From Georgenia sp. M64 (lineage in GTDB: Bacteria; Actinomycetota; Actinomycetes; Actinomycetales; Actinomycetaceae), in the NCBI RefSeq assembly GCF_038049925.1, contig NZ_CP145809.1, positions 558,001-622,000 on the forward strand: a stretch of DNA of 64,000 nucleotides, read 5' to 3'. The position numbers were made by a program, and so were the translations under genes. The notes under the pieces are model-generated. The model did no database searches. It was not told the DNA's origin and worked only from the letters and a program-made list of their open reading frames with translations. Position 1 is the stretch's first letter; each line of letters begins with the position of its first letter. Positions 42,696 to 52,641 of this stretch are shown one piece after another.

Positions 42696-45233
42696 GTGAG
42701 GAACGTGCCCAGCACCGAGCCGGTCGGCGCCGTCGACCAGACCGACGGCGTCGAGACCGAGGCCGTCGACGAGACCGAGCCCGTCGACAGCACCGACACC
42801 GACCAGACCGACGGCGAGCGCACCGCGAGCGGGCCGGTCCGCGAGCCGGCCACCAGGCGCGGCACGCCAGCCGGGCCGGGCGACGGCGCGCTGCACCTCG
42901 ACGGGCACGGGCCGTCGACCGGTGCCGACGACGACGAGGAGTCCGACGAGGACCCCGACGAGGACCTCGAGGAGGACGACGAGGACCTCCTCGCCGCCAA
43001 GGCCCGCCGGCGCTCGCGGGTCCTCGCCGGCGTGAGTGCGTCCTCGGCCTCGCTCGCCCAGCAGGCGGCCGCCGCCGTCGCCGAGGCGCGCGCGGACAAC
43101 CGGCCCCCCGAGGAGGCGGACCTGCCCGAGGGCCGCTTCGCCGACCGCGAGCTGTCCTGGCTGGCGTTCAACGAGCGGGTGCTGGAGCAGGCCGAGGACC
43201 AGAGCGTCCCCATCCTCGAACGCGCCTGGTTCCTGGCGATCTTCGCCTCCAACCTCGACGAGTTCTACATGGTGCGCGTCGCCGGGCTCAAGCGGCGCAT
43301 CGCCACCGGGATGGCGGTCACGGCCGCGTCCGGGCTCTCCCCGCGCCAGGTGCTGGAGGCGCTCAGCGCCCGCGCCAAGGAGCTCACCGAGCGTCACGCC
43401 CGGGTCTTCGCCGAGGACGTCCAGCCCAAGCTCGCCGAGGAGGGCATCGGCATCCTGCACTGGGAGGACCTCGCCGAGTCCGAGCGGGACCGGCTCCACA
43501 AGTTCTTCCGCAAGCAGATCTTCCCCGTCCTCACCCCGCTCGCCGTCGACCCGGCCCACCCGTTCCCCTACATCTCCGGTCTCTCGCTCAACCTCGCCGT
43601 GCTCGTGCGCAACCCCACGACCGGCAAGGAGCACTTCGCCCGGGTGAAGATCCCGCCGCTGCTGCCCCGGTTCATCGCCGTCGACTCCGAGGGCCGGCCC
43701 TACCGCCCCGAGGACGTGCCCACCGACGCCGGCGGCCGCACCTCCTACCTGCCGCTCGAGGAGGTCGTCGCCCACCACCTCGACGCCCTGTTCCCCGGCA
43801 TGGAGATCGTCGAGCACCACACCTTCCGGGTCACCCGCAACGAGGACGTCGAGGTCGAGGAGGACGACGCCGAGAACCTCCTCAAGGCGCTGGAGAAGGA
43901 GCTCGTGCGGCGCCGGTTCGGTCCCGCGGTGCGCCTGGAGGTGGCCGCGGGCATCAGCTCCCACGTCCTCGCGCTGCTCAAGCGCGAGCTCGGCGTGGAC
44001 GACCAGGACGTCTTCGAGCTGGCCGCGCCGCTGGACCTCACCGGGCTCAACGTCATCCACGACCTGGACCGGCCGGGCCTGAAGTACCCCAAGTTCGTGC
44101 CGGTCACCGCGCAGGGCCTGGCCGAGGTCGAGTCGGCGAACCCCACCGACTTCTTCGAGGCCATCCGCTCCCGGGACATCCTCCTGCACCACCCGTACGA
44201 CTCGTTCTCCACCTCGGTCCAGCAGTTCCTCGCCCAGGCCGCCGCCGACCCCAAGGTCCTGGCGATCAAGCAGACCCTGTACCGCACGTCCGGGGACTCC
44301 CCGATCGTGGACTCCCTCATCGACGCCGCCACCGCCGGCAAGCAGGTCCTGGCCATCGTCGAGATCAAGGCCAGGTTCGACGAGCAGGCCAACATCTCCT
44401 GGGCGCGCAAGCTCGAGCAGGCCGGGGTGCACGTCGTCTACGGCATCGTCGGGCTCAAGACCCACGCCAAGCTCTCCCTCGTGGTACGCCAGGAGACCGA
44501 CGGCCTGCGCCGGTACTGCCACGTCGGCACCGGCAACTACCACCCCAAGACGGCGCGCGGCTACGAGGACCTCGGGCTGCTCACCTGCGACCGGGACGTC
44601 GGCCAGGACCTCACCCGCCTGTTCAACCAGCTCTCCGGCTACGCCCCGCGCACGCGCTTCCACCGCCTGCTCGTCGCCCCCCGGTCGATCCGGCCCGGGC
44701 TGGTCGAGCGGATCGAGCGCGAGATCGAGAACAAGCGGGCCGGCAAGGAGGCGTGGGTCAGGTTCAAGTCCAACTCCATCGTCGACGAGGCGATCATCGA
44801 CGCGCTCTACCGCGCCAGCCAGGCGGGGGTGCAGGTCGACATCGTCGTGCGAGGCATCTGCGCCGTGCGCGCCGGCGTTCAGGGGCTGAGCGAGAACATC
44901 CGGGTCCGCTCCATCCTGGGCCGGTTCCTCGAGCACGCCCGGGTGTACGCGTTCGCGAACGGCGGCGAGCCGGAGGTGTGGATCGGCTCGGCCGACCTCA
45001 TGCACCGCAACCTCGACCGCCGGGTCGAGGCCCTCATCAAGATCGCCGACCCCGACCAGATCGACTACCTCGTCACGCTGCTGGACGTGTCCGTCTCGGA
45101 CACCACCTCCTCGTGGCACCTCGACGCCGACGGGTGGCACCGCCGGCACCTCGGGCCCGAGGGGGAGCGGCTCGCCGACCTCCAGGAGATGCTCATGGCC
45201 CGGGCCCGGCGCCGCGTGGCGGCCTCGCGGTGA
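42696..45233 (+). CDS. ppk: Polyphosphate kinase 1
   Basis: About 845 residues. It polymerises the gamma-phosphate of ATP into polyphosphate and can run in reverse. The first 145 residues are an extra acidic extension, with 78-98 nearly all Asp and Glu. The core starts at [13 protein letters not shown] (about 147) and has [45 protein letters not shown] and [17 protein letters not shown] with the autophosphorylated His. GTG 42696 has GGGGGAG eight bases upstream; GTG 42705 and ATG 42639 are alternatives. It overlaps mutT1 downstream by four bases. Confidence 0.94.
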   Translation: MRNVPSTEPVGAVDQTDGVETEAVDETEPVDSTDTDQTDGERTASGPVREPATRRGTPAGPGDGALHLDGHGPSTGADDDEESDEDPDEDLEEDDEDLLAAKARRRSRVLAGVSASSASLAQQAAAAVAEARADNRPPEEADLPEGRFADRELSWLAFNERVLEQAEDQSVPILERAWFLAIFASNLDEFYMVRVAGLKRRIATGMAVTAASGLSPRQVLEALSARAKELTERHARVFAEDVQPKLAEEGIGILHWEDLAESERDRLHKFFRKQIFPVLTPLAVDPAHPFPYISGLSLNLAVLVRNPTTGKEHFARVKIPPLLPRFIAVDSEGRPYRPEDVPTDAGGRTSYLPLEEVVAHHLDALFPGMEIVEHHTFRVTRNEDVEVEEDDAENLLKALEKELVRRRFGPAVRLEVAAGISSHVLALLKRELGVDDQDVFELAAPLDLTGLNVIHDLDRPGLKYPKFVPVTAQGLAEVESANPTDFFEAIRSRDILLHHPYDSFSTSVQQFLAQAAADPKVLAIKQTLYRTSGDSPIVDSLIDAATAGKQVLAIVEIKARFDEQANISWARKLEQAGVHVVYGIVGLKTHAKLSLVVRQETDGLRRYCHVGTGNYHPKTARGYEDLGLLTCDRDVGQDLTRLFNQLSGYAPRTRFHRLLVAPRSIRPGLVERIEREIENKRAGKEAWVRFKSNSIVDEAIIDALYRASQAGVQVDIVVRGICAVRAGVQGLSENIRVRSILGRFLEHARVYAFANGGEPEVWIGSADLMHRNLDRRVEALIKIADPDQIDYLVTLLDVSVSDTTSSWHLDADGWHRRHLGPEGERLADLQEMLMARARRRVAASR

Positions 45234-46228
45234 GCCAGGCGGCCGAGGCCGCCGCCGCGACCCGGACGTGCCAGGACGTCCAGGCGGCCGGTGCGCTCGT
45301 GTGGCGGCAGAACGGGCGGAAGCTCGAGGTGCTGCTCGTCCACCGGCCCCGCTACGACGACTGGGGCTGGCCCAAGGGCAAGCTGGACCCGGGCGAGAGC
45401 CTCGTCGAGTGCGCCGTCCGCGAGGTGGCCGAGGAGACCGGCGTCCACGTGGCCCTGGGCCAGCCGTTGTCCACGGTGCGGTACCGGCTCAAGGACGGCC
45501 GGGTCAAGCACTCGCACTACTGGGCCGCGGAGGAGATCGACGACGGCGCACAGAGCCCGCAGGGCCGACCGGCGGTCACGCCCGCCGACGGCAAGGAGAT
45601 CGACGAGGTCCGCTGGGTCGAGGTCGGCGCGGCGCGGGAGCTGCTGACCTACCCGCACGACCGCGAGCCGCTGGGGGTGCTGGTGGACCAGTGGCGCGAC
45701 GAACGGCTGCGGACCTGGACGATGATCGTCCTGCGTCACGCCCGCTCCCGGAAGCGCTCGGCGTGGAAGGGTCCGGAGTCCGCGCGTCCGCTCACCCCGG
45801 CGGGGGAGCTGCAGGCGCACAACCTCGTCCCGATGCTCGCCGCGTACGGGGTGGAGGAGGTCATCACCTCGCCGTGGGAGCGCTGCGCGGCGACCGTGCG
45901 GCCCTACCTCGAGGCCACCGGCATCGGGGCCGAGCTGCGGCCGGAGCTGACCGAGGACGCGCACGCCAAGCGCGCCAGGCCCGTGCGCGAGCTCGTGCGC
46001 AAGGAGCTCTCCCGGCGCAACGTCCCCGTGGTCGTGTGCACCCACCGGCCCGTGCTGCCCACGGTCGTGGCCGAGATCGCCAAGCGCACCCCGCACCGCA
46101 TCATGCGCCAGGTGCCGGAGTCCGACCCGTGGCTGAAGAAGGGCGAGATGCTCGTGGTGCACGTCGCCAAGCGCCCGGGCCGCTCCGGCGTCGTCGCGGC
46201 CCTGGAGAAGTACCGCGCCCGGGAGTAG
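45230..46228 (+). CDS. mutT1: MutT1-type NUDIX hydrolase/histidine phosphatase fusion
   Basis: A 332-residue two-domain enzyme. An N-terminal NUDIX domain (NUDIX box [22 protein letters not shown]) is followed from about 165 by a SixA/phosphoglycerate-mutase-like histidine phosphatase ([32 protein letters not shown]). In mycobacteria MutT1 hydrolyses 8-oxo-dGTP and diadenosine polyphosphates and lies next to ppk, as here. GTG 45230 overlaps the ppk stop. Confidence 0.93.
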   Translation: MSQAAEAAAATRTCQDVQAAGALVWRQNGRKLEVLLVHRPRYDDWGWPKGKLDPGESLVECAVREVAEETGVHVALGQPLSTVRYRLKDGRVKHSHYWAAEEIDDGAQSPQGRPAVTPADGKEIDEVRWVEVGAARELLTYPHDREPLGVLVDQWRDERLRTWTMIVLRHARSRKRSAWKGPESARPLTPAGELQAHNLVPMLAAYGVEEVITSPWERCAATVRPYLEATGIGAELRPELTEDAHAKRARPVRELVRKELSRRNVPVVVCTHRPVLPTVVAEIAKRTPHRIMRQVPESDPWLKKGEMLVVHVAKRPGRSGVVAALEKYRARE

Positions 46229-46345
46229 CCGGCTCGCGAGGCGGACGGTCGAGTCGCTGCCGCCCACCGTGCGGGGGGCGTGACGCAGGGCAGCCCGAGG
46301 TGCCGGGCGGCCGTGTTGCTCAACTGTGACCTGATGTGCGCTCGC

Positions 46346-46400
46346 GTTCATCCCTCGTTCACCCCCTGCCCGCCGACGCGTCACCCCGCTCACCTAGCGT
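46346..46400 (+). promoter_or_regulatory. PHO box and promoter of pstS1
   Basis: GTTCATCCCTC (46346-46356) abuts GTTCACCCCCT (46357-46367). A -10 box TAGCGT lies at 46395-46400, 27 bases after the repeats. There is no recognisable -35, which fits activation by PhoP. The ATG of pstS1 is 57 bases downstream. Nothing else coding is seen in 46229-46457. Confidence 0.7.
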
Positions 46401-46457
46401 CGATCACGGCCGGCGGCACACAGGCTCCCGGCCCACACCGACTCATCAGGGGATGGA

Positions 46458-47582
46458 ATGACCGTCAAGCTTGGAAACCGTCGCTTCGCGAGCCTCGCCG
46501 CGATCGGCGCCCTCTCCCTCGTGCTCACCGCCTGCGGTTCGGGCGAGGCGACCGAGGGCAGCGACGAGGGCGGCGCGGCCGCCGCTGGACTGTCGGGGGA
46601 GCTCCCCGGCGCCGGCGCCTCCTCCCAGGAGAACGCCATGAACGGGTGGCTCGCCGGGTTCACCGAGGCCAACCCCGACGTCAACGCCTCGTACGACCCC
46701 ACGGGCTCGGGCACCGGGCGCGAGCAGTTCATCAACGGCGCGGTCCTCTTCGGTGGCACCGACTCCACCTTCGACGAGGAGGAGCTCGCGGCCGGGTCGG
46801 AGCGCTGCTTCGGCGGCGAGGTCGTCGAGCTGCCCCTGTACATCTCCCCGATCGCCGTCGCCTACAACCTGCCCGGTGTCGACACGGAGCACATCAACCT
46901 CGAGCCCGAGACCCTCGCGGCGATCTTCAACGGCGACATCACGAGCTGGGACGACCCGGCGATCGCCGCGACCAACGAGGGAGTCGAGCTCCCCGACCTG
47001 CCGATCGTGCCGGTCAACCGCTCGGACGACTCGGGCACCACCGAGAACTTCACCGAGTACCTCGCCGCCGCCGGCGGGGACGCCTGGCCGCACGAGGCCA
47101 GCGAGACGTGGCCGGTCACCGGCACGCAGTCCGGTGCCCAGACCGCCGGCGTGGTCTCCACCATCGAGGCCGCCGAGGGCACCATCGGCTACCTCGACGC
47201 CTCGCAGGTGACGGACGTCATGGGCACCGTCGCCGTCGGCGTCGGTGACGAGTTCGTGCCCTTCTCGCCCGAGGCAGCAGCCGCCGTGGTCGACGCCTCC
47301 CCGGCCGCCGAGGACGCCAGTGACCTCCGGCTGACCATCGACCTGGCACGGGACACCGAGGAGTCCGGCGCGTACCCGATCGTGCTCGTCTCCTACTCGA
47401 TGGCGTGCTCCACCTACGACAGCGAGCAGGACGCGGAGAACGTCAAGGCGCTCCTGACCTACATCGCCAGCGAGGAGGGTCAGCAGCGCGCGGCCGACCC
47501 GAGCGTCGCGGGCTCGGCGCCGATCTCGGAGCAGCTGCGCGAGAGCGTCATGGCTGCGATCGAGCAGATCACGGTGGCATGA
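46458..47582 (+). CDS. pstS: Phosphate-binding protein PstS, copy 1
   Basis: A 374-residue lipoprotein whose signal ends LVLTACGSG (lipobox LTAC). The mature part has the phosphate ABC binding-protein fold: GAGASSQ near the N-terminus, ASYDPTGSGTGREQF (phosphate-loop GSGxG), VELPLYISPIAVAYN, SDDSGTTENF and DPSVAGSAPIS. It captures phosphate and passes it to PstCA. A PHO box precedes it. It is closely similar to copy 2 downstream, so the pair is a tandem duplication. Confidence 0.95.
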   Translation: MTVKLGNRRFASLAAIGALSLVLTACGSGEATEGSDEGGAAAAGLSGELPGAGASSQENAMNGWLAGFTEANPDVNASYDPTGSGTGREQFINGAVLFGGTDSTFDEEELAAGSERCFGGEVVELPLYISPIAVAYNLPGVDTEHINLEPETLAAIFNGDITSWDDPAIAATNEGVELPDLPIVPVNRSDDSGTTENFTEYLAAAGGDAWPHEASETWPVTGTQSGAQTAGVVSTIEAAEGTIGYLDASQVTDVMGTVAVGVGDEFVPFSPEAAAAVVDASPAAEDASDLRLTIDLARDTEESGAYPIVLVSYSMACSTYDSEQDAENVKALLTYIASEEGQQRAADPSVAGSAPISEQLRESVMAAIEQITVA

Positions 47583-47621
47583 TCCGACCCGATCCAGCCT
47601 GACCTGCCCTGACCGACCCGC

Positions 47622-47660
47622 CGGGCGGGGTCGCGCCCCGCAGGGGGACGACCCCGCCCG
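47622..47660 (+). terminator. Hairpin between the two pstS genes
   Basis: Arms CGGGCGGGGTCG (47622-47633) and CGACCCCGCCCG (47649-47660) are perfect, and an inner CCCC/GGGG pair can form in the loop. It lies 39 bases after the pstS1 stop and could end or attenuate transcription, raising PstS1 over PstS2. Confidence 0.6.
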
Positions 47661-47686
47661 CGCCTGCCTGCAGCGGGCCGTCCCCA

Positions 47687-47751
47687 CCGGCGGGTGGTCG
47701 GGTCCCGACCGGCGGGTGGCCGGGTCGCGACGGCGGGTGGCCGGGTCTCCG
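47687..47751. repeat. Three 22-bp tandem repeats upstream of pstS2
   Basis: Units at 47687-47708, 47709-47730 and 47731-47751 follow the pattern CCGGCGGGTGGYCGGGTCSCGA, the last lacking one base. They separate the hairpin from the pstS2 -10 box (TAGAGT, 47783-47788). Confidence 0.7.
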
Positions 47752-47826
47752 CCGTGCGATGGATCGCGCGCGGATGTCCCCCTAGAGTGAGCGCTGCTGT
47801 TTCCGGCAGACGTGAGGGGCGAGGAC

Positions 47827-48912
47827 GTGCACGCAGGATCGCGCCGGGCCACCGGGGCTCTGGGAGTCGTGCTCCTCCTGACCGCCTGCGGCGGGGCGGA
47901 GGAGGGCGGGTCCGGTCTGTCCGGCCCGCTGCCGGGCGCAGGGGCGTCCTCGCAGGAGGTCGCCATGATCGGCTGGCTCGCGTGGATGAGCGAGAACCAC
48001 CCCGACGTGCTCGTCTCCTACGACCCGGTCGGGTCCGGCAGCGGACGCGAGATGTTCATCAACGATGCGATCCAGTTCGCCGGGTCCGACGCCGCGATGG
48101 AGGCCGACGAGCTCGACGCAGCGAGCGAGCGGTGCCTCGGCGGTGAGGTCATCGAGCTTCCCCTGTACATCTCCCCGATCGCCGTCACCTACAACCTCCC
48201 GGACCTCGACGTCGAGCACCTCAACCTCTCGCCGGAGACGCTGGGCCGGATCTTCGACGGCGACATCAGCACCTGGGACGACCCGGCGATCGCGGAGACC
48301 AACCCCGGTGTCGACCTGCCGGACACCGCCGTGGTGCCGGTCAACCGCTCGGACGACTCGGGGACGACGGAGAACTTCACCGAGTACCTCGCCGAGGCCG
48401 CCGGCGACGCCTGGCCGCACGAGGCGAGCGAGACCTGGCCGATCTCGGGCTCCCAGTCCGGCACCGGGACCTCCGGCGTCATCACGACCGTCCAGGCGGC
48501 CGAGGGCACGATCGGGTACGTCGACGCCGCCCAGGTCACCGAGGACCTCGGTACCGTCGCCGTCCAGGTCGGCGACGAGTTCGTGCCCTTCTCGCCCGAG
48601 GCGGCCGCCGCGGTCGTGGACGTCTCGCCCCCGGGGGACGGGGCGAGCGACCTGCGTCTGACCATCGACCTCGCGCGCGACACGGAGGAGTCGGGGGCCT
48701 ACCCGATCGTGCTCGTCTCCTACACGATCGTGTGCTCGAGGTACGCGGAGGAGCGGGACGTCGAGAACGTCAAGGCGCTCCTGACCTACATCGCCAGCGA
48801 GGAGGGCCAGGAACGCGCCGGGGACCCGAGCGTGGCCGGCTCCGCGCCGATCTCCGACCAGCTGCGCGAGCGGGTCATGGCGGCGATCGACCAGATCACG
48901 GTCGCACCCTGA
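47827..48912 (+). CDS. pstS: Phosphate-binding protein PstS, copy 2
   Basis: A lipoprotein of about 361 residues (signal ending LLLTACGG) that parallels copy 1 along its length: GAGASSQ, SYDPVGSGSGREMF, IELPLYISPIAVTYN, SDDSGTTENF and DPSVAGSAPIS. Main differences are in the N-terminal mature region and around KWIVCSRYAEERD-type positions near the C-terminus. GTG 47827 has GAGGGGC six bases upstream; GTG 47812 is an earlier alternative. It has its own -10 TAGAGT but no PHO repeat that I can see. Confidence 0.92.
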   Translation: MHAGSRRATGALGVVLLLTACGGAEEGGSGLSGPLPGAGASSQEVAMIGWLAWMSENHPDVLVSYDPVGSGSGREMFINDAIQFAGSDAAMEADELDAASERCLGGEVIELPLYISPIAVTYNLPDLDVEHLNLSPETLGRIFDGDISTWDDPAIAETNPGVDLPDTAVVPVNRSDDSGTTENFTEYLAEAAGDAWPHEASETWPISGSQSGTGTSGVITTVQAAEGTIGYVDAAQVTEDLGTVAVQVGDEFVPFSPEAAAAVVDVSPPGDGASDLRLTIDLARDTEESGAYPIVLVSYTIVCSRYAEERDVENVKALLTYIASEEGQERAGDPSVAGSAPISDQLRERVMAAIDQITVAP

Positions 48913-49077
48913 CCGTCCTACCGCACCCGACCACGGACCGGCCGGACGGTCGGACCGTCGTCGGTGTCGACCCGGGACCCTGCTGCCGTAGTCTCCCAAC
49001 GGGCCACGCCGGGGACACCGGTACGAGGATCCGGCGGCTCGTGGAGGGGAGGGGCTGTGAGGGACGGAACAGGCCGC

Positions 49078-49132
49078 GTTCACCGTCCGTTCACCGTGCA
49101 CCCGCCGTCCGGACACCCGGGGTACCTAGGCT
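49078..49132 (+). promoter_or_regulatory. PHO box and promoter of pstC
   Basis: GTTCACCGTCC (49078-49088) abuts GTTCACCGTGC (49089-49099). TAGGCT (49127-49132) lies 27 bases later, the same spacing as in the pstS1 promoter, and again no -35 is recognisable. The 305-base stretch 48913-49217 holds this and no gene. Confidence 0.7.
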
Positions 49133-49217
49133 TGTGGTCGCCGTGTGCTGGCGAGTCCGTGCGCCCGCCGGTGGTCCTCCGACCGCTGCGTCGGGCCCTA
49201 CCTACACCGGAGGAACA

Positions 49218-50189
49218 GTGGCCGCTGCCATGACCCCCACACCCGTGCGACCCTCACGGCTGAGCAGCGCCCCCGGCCGCGTCGGGAACAAGGTCTTCGC
49301 CGGCGTCAGCACCGGCTCGGGCCTGGTCATCCTCGTCATCCTCGCGGCGGTCGCCGGGTTCCTCCTCGTGAGGTCCTGGCCGGCCATCACCGCCGCGCAG
49401 GCCGACTACGACGCCATCGGCTTCATGCGGGGGGAGAGCCTCGCGAGCTACATCGCCCCGCTGATCTTCGGCACGCTGCTCTCGTCCGTCATCGCGCTGC
49501 TGTTCGCCGTGCCGCTGAGCATCGCGATCGGTCTGTTCATCTCGCACTACGCGCCGCGACGGATGGCGCAGGGGCTCGGCTACCTCGTCGACCTCCTCGC
49601 CGCGATCCCCTCGGTGGTCTACGGCATGTGGGGCATGACCTGGCTCGTGCCCCAGCTCAACCCGCTCTTCGCGTGGACCGGCTCGGCGCTCGGCTTCATC
49701 CCCCTCTTCCAGGGCTTCCAGGCCCCGGCGAAGAACATCATGTCCGCCGGGATCGTCCTCGCGGTGATGATCCTGCCCATCATCACGGCGACGATCCGGG
49801 AGGTCTTCCTGCAGACTCCTCGGCTGCACGAGGAGGCCTCCCTCGCCCTCGGGGCGACCCGGTGGGAGATGATCCGTCAGGCGGTCTTCCCGTTCGGCCG
49901 CTCCGGGATGATCAGCGCGTCCATGCTCGGGCTCGGTCGCGCGCTCGGCGAGACGATGGCCGTGCTGATGATTCTCTCGCCCGGCTTCCTCATCAACTTC
50001 TACCTCCTCCAGCCCGGCCAGCACCAGACGATCGCGGCCAACATCGCCAACCAGTTCCCGGAGGCCTCCGGGCTCGGGGCCGACGTCCTCATCGCGACCG
50101 GCCTCGCCCTGTTCGCGATCACCTTCGCGGTGAACCTCCTCGCCCGATGGGTCATCGCCCGCCGCGCCGAGTTCTCGGGAGCCAACTGA
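49218..50189 (+). CDS. pstC: Phosphate ABC transporter permease PstC
   Basis: A 323-residue permease with six or seven helices and an EAA-type loop (HEEASLALGATRWEMIRQAVFPFGRSG), plus LLAAIPSVVYGMWG and ALGETMAVLMI typical of PstC. GTG 49218 follows CGGAGGA. Its stop overlaps the pstA start by one base. Confidence 0.94.
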   Translation: MAAAMTPTPVRPSRLSSAPGRVGNKVFAGVSTGSGLVILVILAAVAGFLLVRSWPAITAAQADYDAIGFMRGESLASYIAPLIFGTLLSSVIALLFAVPLSIAIGLFISHYAPRRMAQGLGYLVDLLAAIPSVVYGMWGMTWLVPQLNPLFAWTGSALGFIPLFQGFQAPAKNIMSAGIVLAVMILPIITATIREVFLQTPRLHEEASLALGATRWEMIRQAVFPFGRSGMISASMLGLGRALGETMAVLMILSPGFLINFYLLQPGQHQTIAANIANQFPEASGLGADVLIATGLALFAITFAVNLLARWVIARRAEFSGAN

Positions 50190-51238
50190 TGCCCACCACC
50201 ACCTCCTCGATCGTGCGCAAGCAGGGCGCCCTCCCGGCGTGGACGCCGTGGGCCGTGCTGGCCGGTTCGCTCGCGCTGGCTCTCCTCCTCTTCGCCGTCG
50301 TGTCCTCACCCACCCTCGCGCCGGTCGTCCTCGTGGGCGGGATCGTCTTCCTCGTGGCGAACTGGGCGGTCTCCCGCGCCGTCGAGGGTGAGCGGGTGGC
50401 GAAGGACCGGCTGGCCACCTCGCTGGTGACAGCGGCCTTCGTCATCGCGATGATCCCGCTGGTCTCGCTCGTGTGGATCGTGCTCAGCAAGGGCCTGACC
50501 CTGTTCAGCTGGGACTTCCTCACGACCGACATGACCGGCATCTTCGGCGACATGACCGAGGGCGGTGCCCTCCACGCCATCATCGGGACGCTGTGGGTGA
50601 CCGGCATCGCGTCGCTCATCTCGATCCCGCTGGGGATCTTCACGGCGATCTACCTCGTCGAGTACGGCCGCGGCCGCCTGGCCCGCGCCATCACCGTCCT
50701 CGTCGACGTCATGACGGGCATCCCGTCGATCGTCGCCGGCCTCTTCGCCTTCGCCCTGTTCACGATCGTCGTCGGCCCGCAGTACCGCTCGGCGTTCATG
50801 GGTGCCGTCTCGCTCGCCGTGCTCATGACCCCGGTGGTGGTCCGCTCGGTCGAGGAGATGCTGCGGCTCGTGCCGAACGAGCTGCGCGAGGCCTCGTACG
50901 CGCTCGGCGTGCCCAAGTGGCTGACCATCGTCAAGGTCGTGCTCCGTACCGCCGTCGCCGGCATCACCACCGGCGTGATGATCGCCATCGCCCGGGTGAT
51001 CGGCGAGACGGCCCCCCTGCTCATGACGGTCGGCATCGTGGCGACGATCAACAACGACCCGCTCGAGGGCCGCATCGCCACCCTGCCGGTCTTCGCCTAC
51101 CGCCAGTACGCCCAGGGCGGCGTGGGGGCTGACCGCGCCTGGGCGGCGGCCCTGACCCTCGTGGCGATCGTCATGCTCCTCAACCTCGTGGCCCGCCTGG
51201 TGAGCCGGTACTTCTCACCCCGAGGGCTCGCCCGATGA
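50189..51238 (+). CDS. pstA: Phosphate ABC transporter permease PstA
   Basis: A 349-residue permease. Two or three N-terminal helices precede the core, which has VDVMTGIPSIVAGLFAFAL, an EAA loop (LREASYALGVPKWLTIVKVVLRTA) and VIGETAPLLMTVG, all PstA hallmarks. Confidence 0.94.
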   Translation: MPTTTSSIVRKQGALPAWTPWAVLAGSLALALLLFAVVSSPTLAPVVLVGGIVFLVANWAVSRAVEGERVAKDRLATSLVTAAFVIAMIPLVSLVWIVLSKGLTLFSWDFLTTDMTGIFGDMTEGGALHAIIGTLWVTGIASLISIPLGIFTAIYLVEYGRGRLARAITVLVDVMTGIPSIVAGLFAFALFTIVVGPQYRSAFMGAVSLAVLMTPVVVRSVEEMLRLVPNELREASYALGVPKWLTIVKVVLRTAVAGITTGVMIAIARVIGETAPLLMTVGIVATINNDPLEGRIATLPVFAYRQYAQGGVGADRAWAAALTLVAIVMLLNLVARLVSRYFSPRGLAR

Positions 51239-51310
51239 CACCCGTCGTGACCACCACGTCTCGAGCCGGACAGCCGGCCGCCCGCTCTGCCAGCTCCGGA
51301 AGGACCGCCC

Positions 51311-52090
51311 ATGTCTAAGCGAATCGACGTCAAGGACCTCAACGTCTACTACGGGGACTTCCTCGCGGTCGAAGGCGTGACCATGACCATCGAGCCCCGC
51401 TCGATCACCGCCCTCATCGGACCGTCCGGCTGCGGGAAGTCGACGTTCCTGCGCACCCTCAACCGCATGCACGAGGTCATCCCGGGCGCGCGCGTGGAGG
51501 GCGAGGCGATCATGGACGGGCAGAACCTCTACGCCGACGACGTCGACCCGGTGCAGGTCCGGCGCCAGGTGGGCATGGTCTTCCAGCGCCCGAACCCGTT
51601 CCCCACGATGTCGATCGCGGAGAACGTGCTCGCCGGTGTACGGCTGAACAACCGCCGCATCAAGAAGTCCGAGGCCGAGGATCTCGTCGAGGACTCGCTG
51701 CGCGGCGCGAACCTCTGGAACGAGGTCAAGGACCGGCTCGCCCGGCCGGGCTCGTCGCTCTCCGGCGGCCAGCAGCAGCGCCTGTGCATCGCCCGGGCGA
51801 TCGCCGTTCGCCCGGAGGTCCTGCTCATGGACGAGCCCGCGTCGGCGCTCGACCCGATCTCCACCCTCGCCATCGAGGACCTCATGGCGGAGCTGAAGGA
51901 CGACTACACGATCGTCATCGTCACCCACAACATGCAGCAGGCGGCGCGGGTGTCGGACAAGACCGGCTTCTTCAACATCGCCGGCACCGGCAAGCCCGGC
52001 CACCTCATCGAGTACGACGCCACGGACAAGATGTTCTCCTCGCCCACCATGAAGGAGACCGAGGACTACATCTCGGGCCGCTTCGGGTGA
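51311..52090 (+). CDS. pstB: Phosphate ABC transporter ATPase PstB
   Basis: A 259-residue ATPase with Walker [29 protein letters not shown] (typical PstB), [12 protein letters not shown], signature [17 protein letters not shown], Walker [13 protein letters not shown] and [13 protein letters not shown]. It lies 72 bases after pstA. PstB couples ATP hydrolysis to phosphate import and, with PhoU, signals to the Pho system; no classical PhoU follows. Confidence 0.96.
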   Translation: MSKRIDVKDLNVYYGDFLAVEGVTMTIEPRSITALIGPSGCGKSTFLRTLNRMHEVIPGARVEGEAIMDGQNLYADDVDPVQVRRQVGMVFQRPNPFPTMSIAENVLAGVRLNNRRIKKSEAEDLVEDSLRGANLWNEVKDRLARPGSSLSGGQQQRLCIARAIAVRPEVLLMDEPASALDPISTLAIEDLMAELKDDYTIVIVTHNMQQAARVSDKTGFFNIAGTGKPGHLIEYDATDKMFSSPTMKETEDYISGRFG

Positions 52091-52111
52091 TGCCCGTCCG
52101 GGCGGCGGCCC

Positions 52112-52546
52112 TCAGCGCGCGGCACCCTCGAGGGACTCGCTGACGCTCTCCTCGAGCAGGAGCACGCACAGCGACTCGCGGTCCCCGGCACGCTCCCACC
52201 CGTCCTCGGTGGGGCTGAGCACCGAGAAGGACAGCTCGGACTCGGCGTACGGGACGCCGACGAAGCCTTCGAACTCGGCGGTGCACCGCTCCTCGGCCTC
52301 GACCCGGAGCTCCTCCGCCCCGGGGAAGTCGCCCTCGTGCGTGATCGCCGCGAACACCTCGGCGTCGTGCGGCTCCGAGCACTCCAGGGGCGTCACGGTG
52401 GTGACCTCGGGGCCGGCGAGCTCGGCCCGGTCCAGGCAGTCACCGACCTCCAGCGCGAGGACGCCGTCGTCGGTGCAGGCGGCCAGGGAGCCCAGGAGGG
52501 CCAGGCCCGCCGCCGTCGCGGCGACGCGATGGGCGGTGGCAGCCAT
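52112..52546 (-). CDS. Septum-formation-family lipoprotein
   Basis: A 144-residue lipoprotein (lipobox LAAC, signal AATAAGLALLGSLAACTDDG) with VGDCLDRAELAGPEVTTVTPLECSEPHDAEVFA and a C-terminal ESLCVLLLEE. Paired Cys and the ECSEPHDAEV phrase match the actinobacterial septum-formation (DUF4190-associated) domain. Its role is not defined. AAGGAGTGCCC is upstream of ATG 52546. Confidence 0.85.
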   Translation of the reverse strand: MAATAHRVAATAAGLALLGSLAACTDDGVLALEVGDCLDRAELAGPEVTTVTPLECSEPHDAEVFAAITHEGDFPGAEELRVEAEERCTAEFEGFVGVPYAESELSFSVLSPTEDGWERAGDRESLCVLLLEESVSESLEGAAR

Positions 52547-52641
52547 GGGCACTCCTTCGGGACGTGCGGCCAGGCTAGCGCCGCCCCGGCGCCGCAGCAC
52601 GGCGACGGCGCCCGGGCCGTGCCGGCACCGGTCGTGGGCGC

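Noticed and set aside
47760-47826. PHO box for pstS2
   Set aside because: No GTTCACC-type repeat is present upstream of pstS2, only a TAGAGT -10 and the 22-bp repeats.
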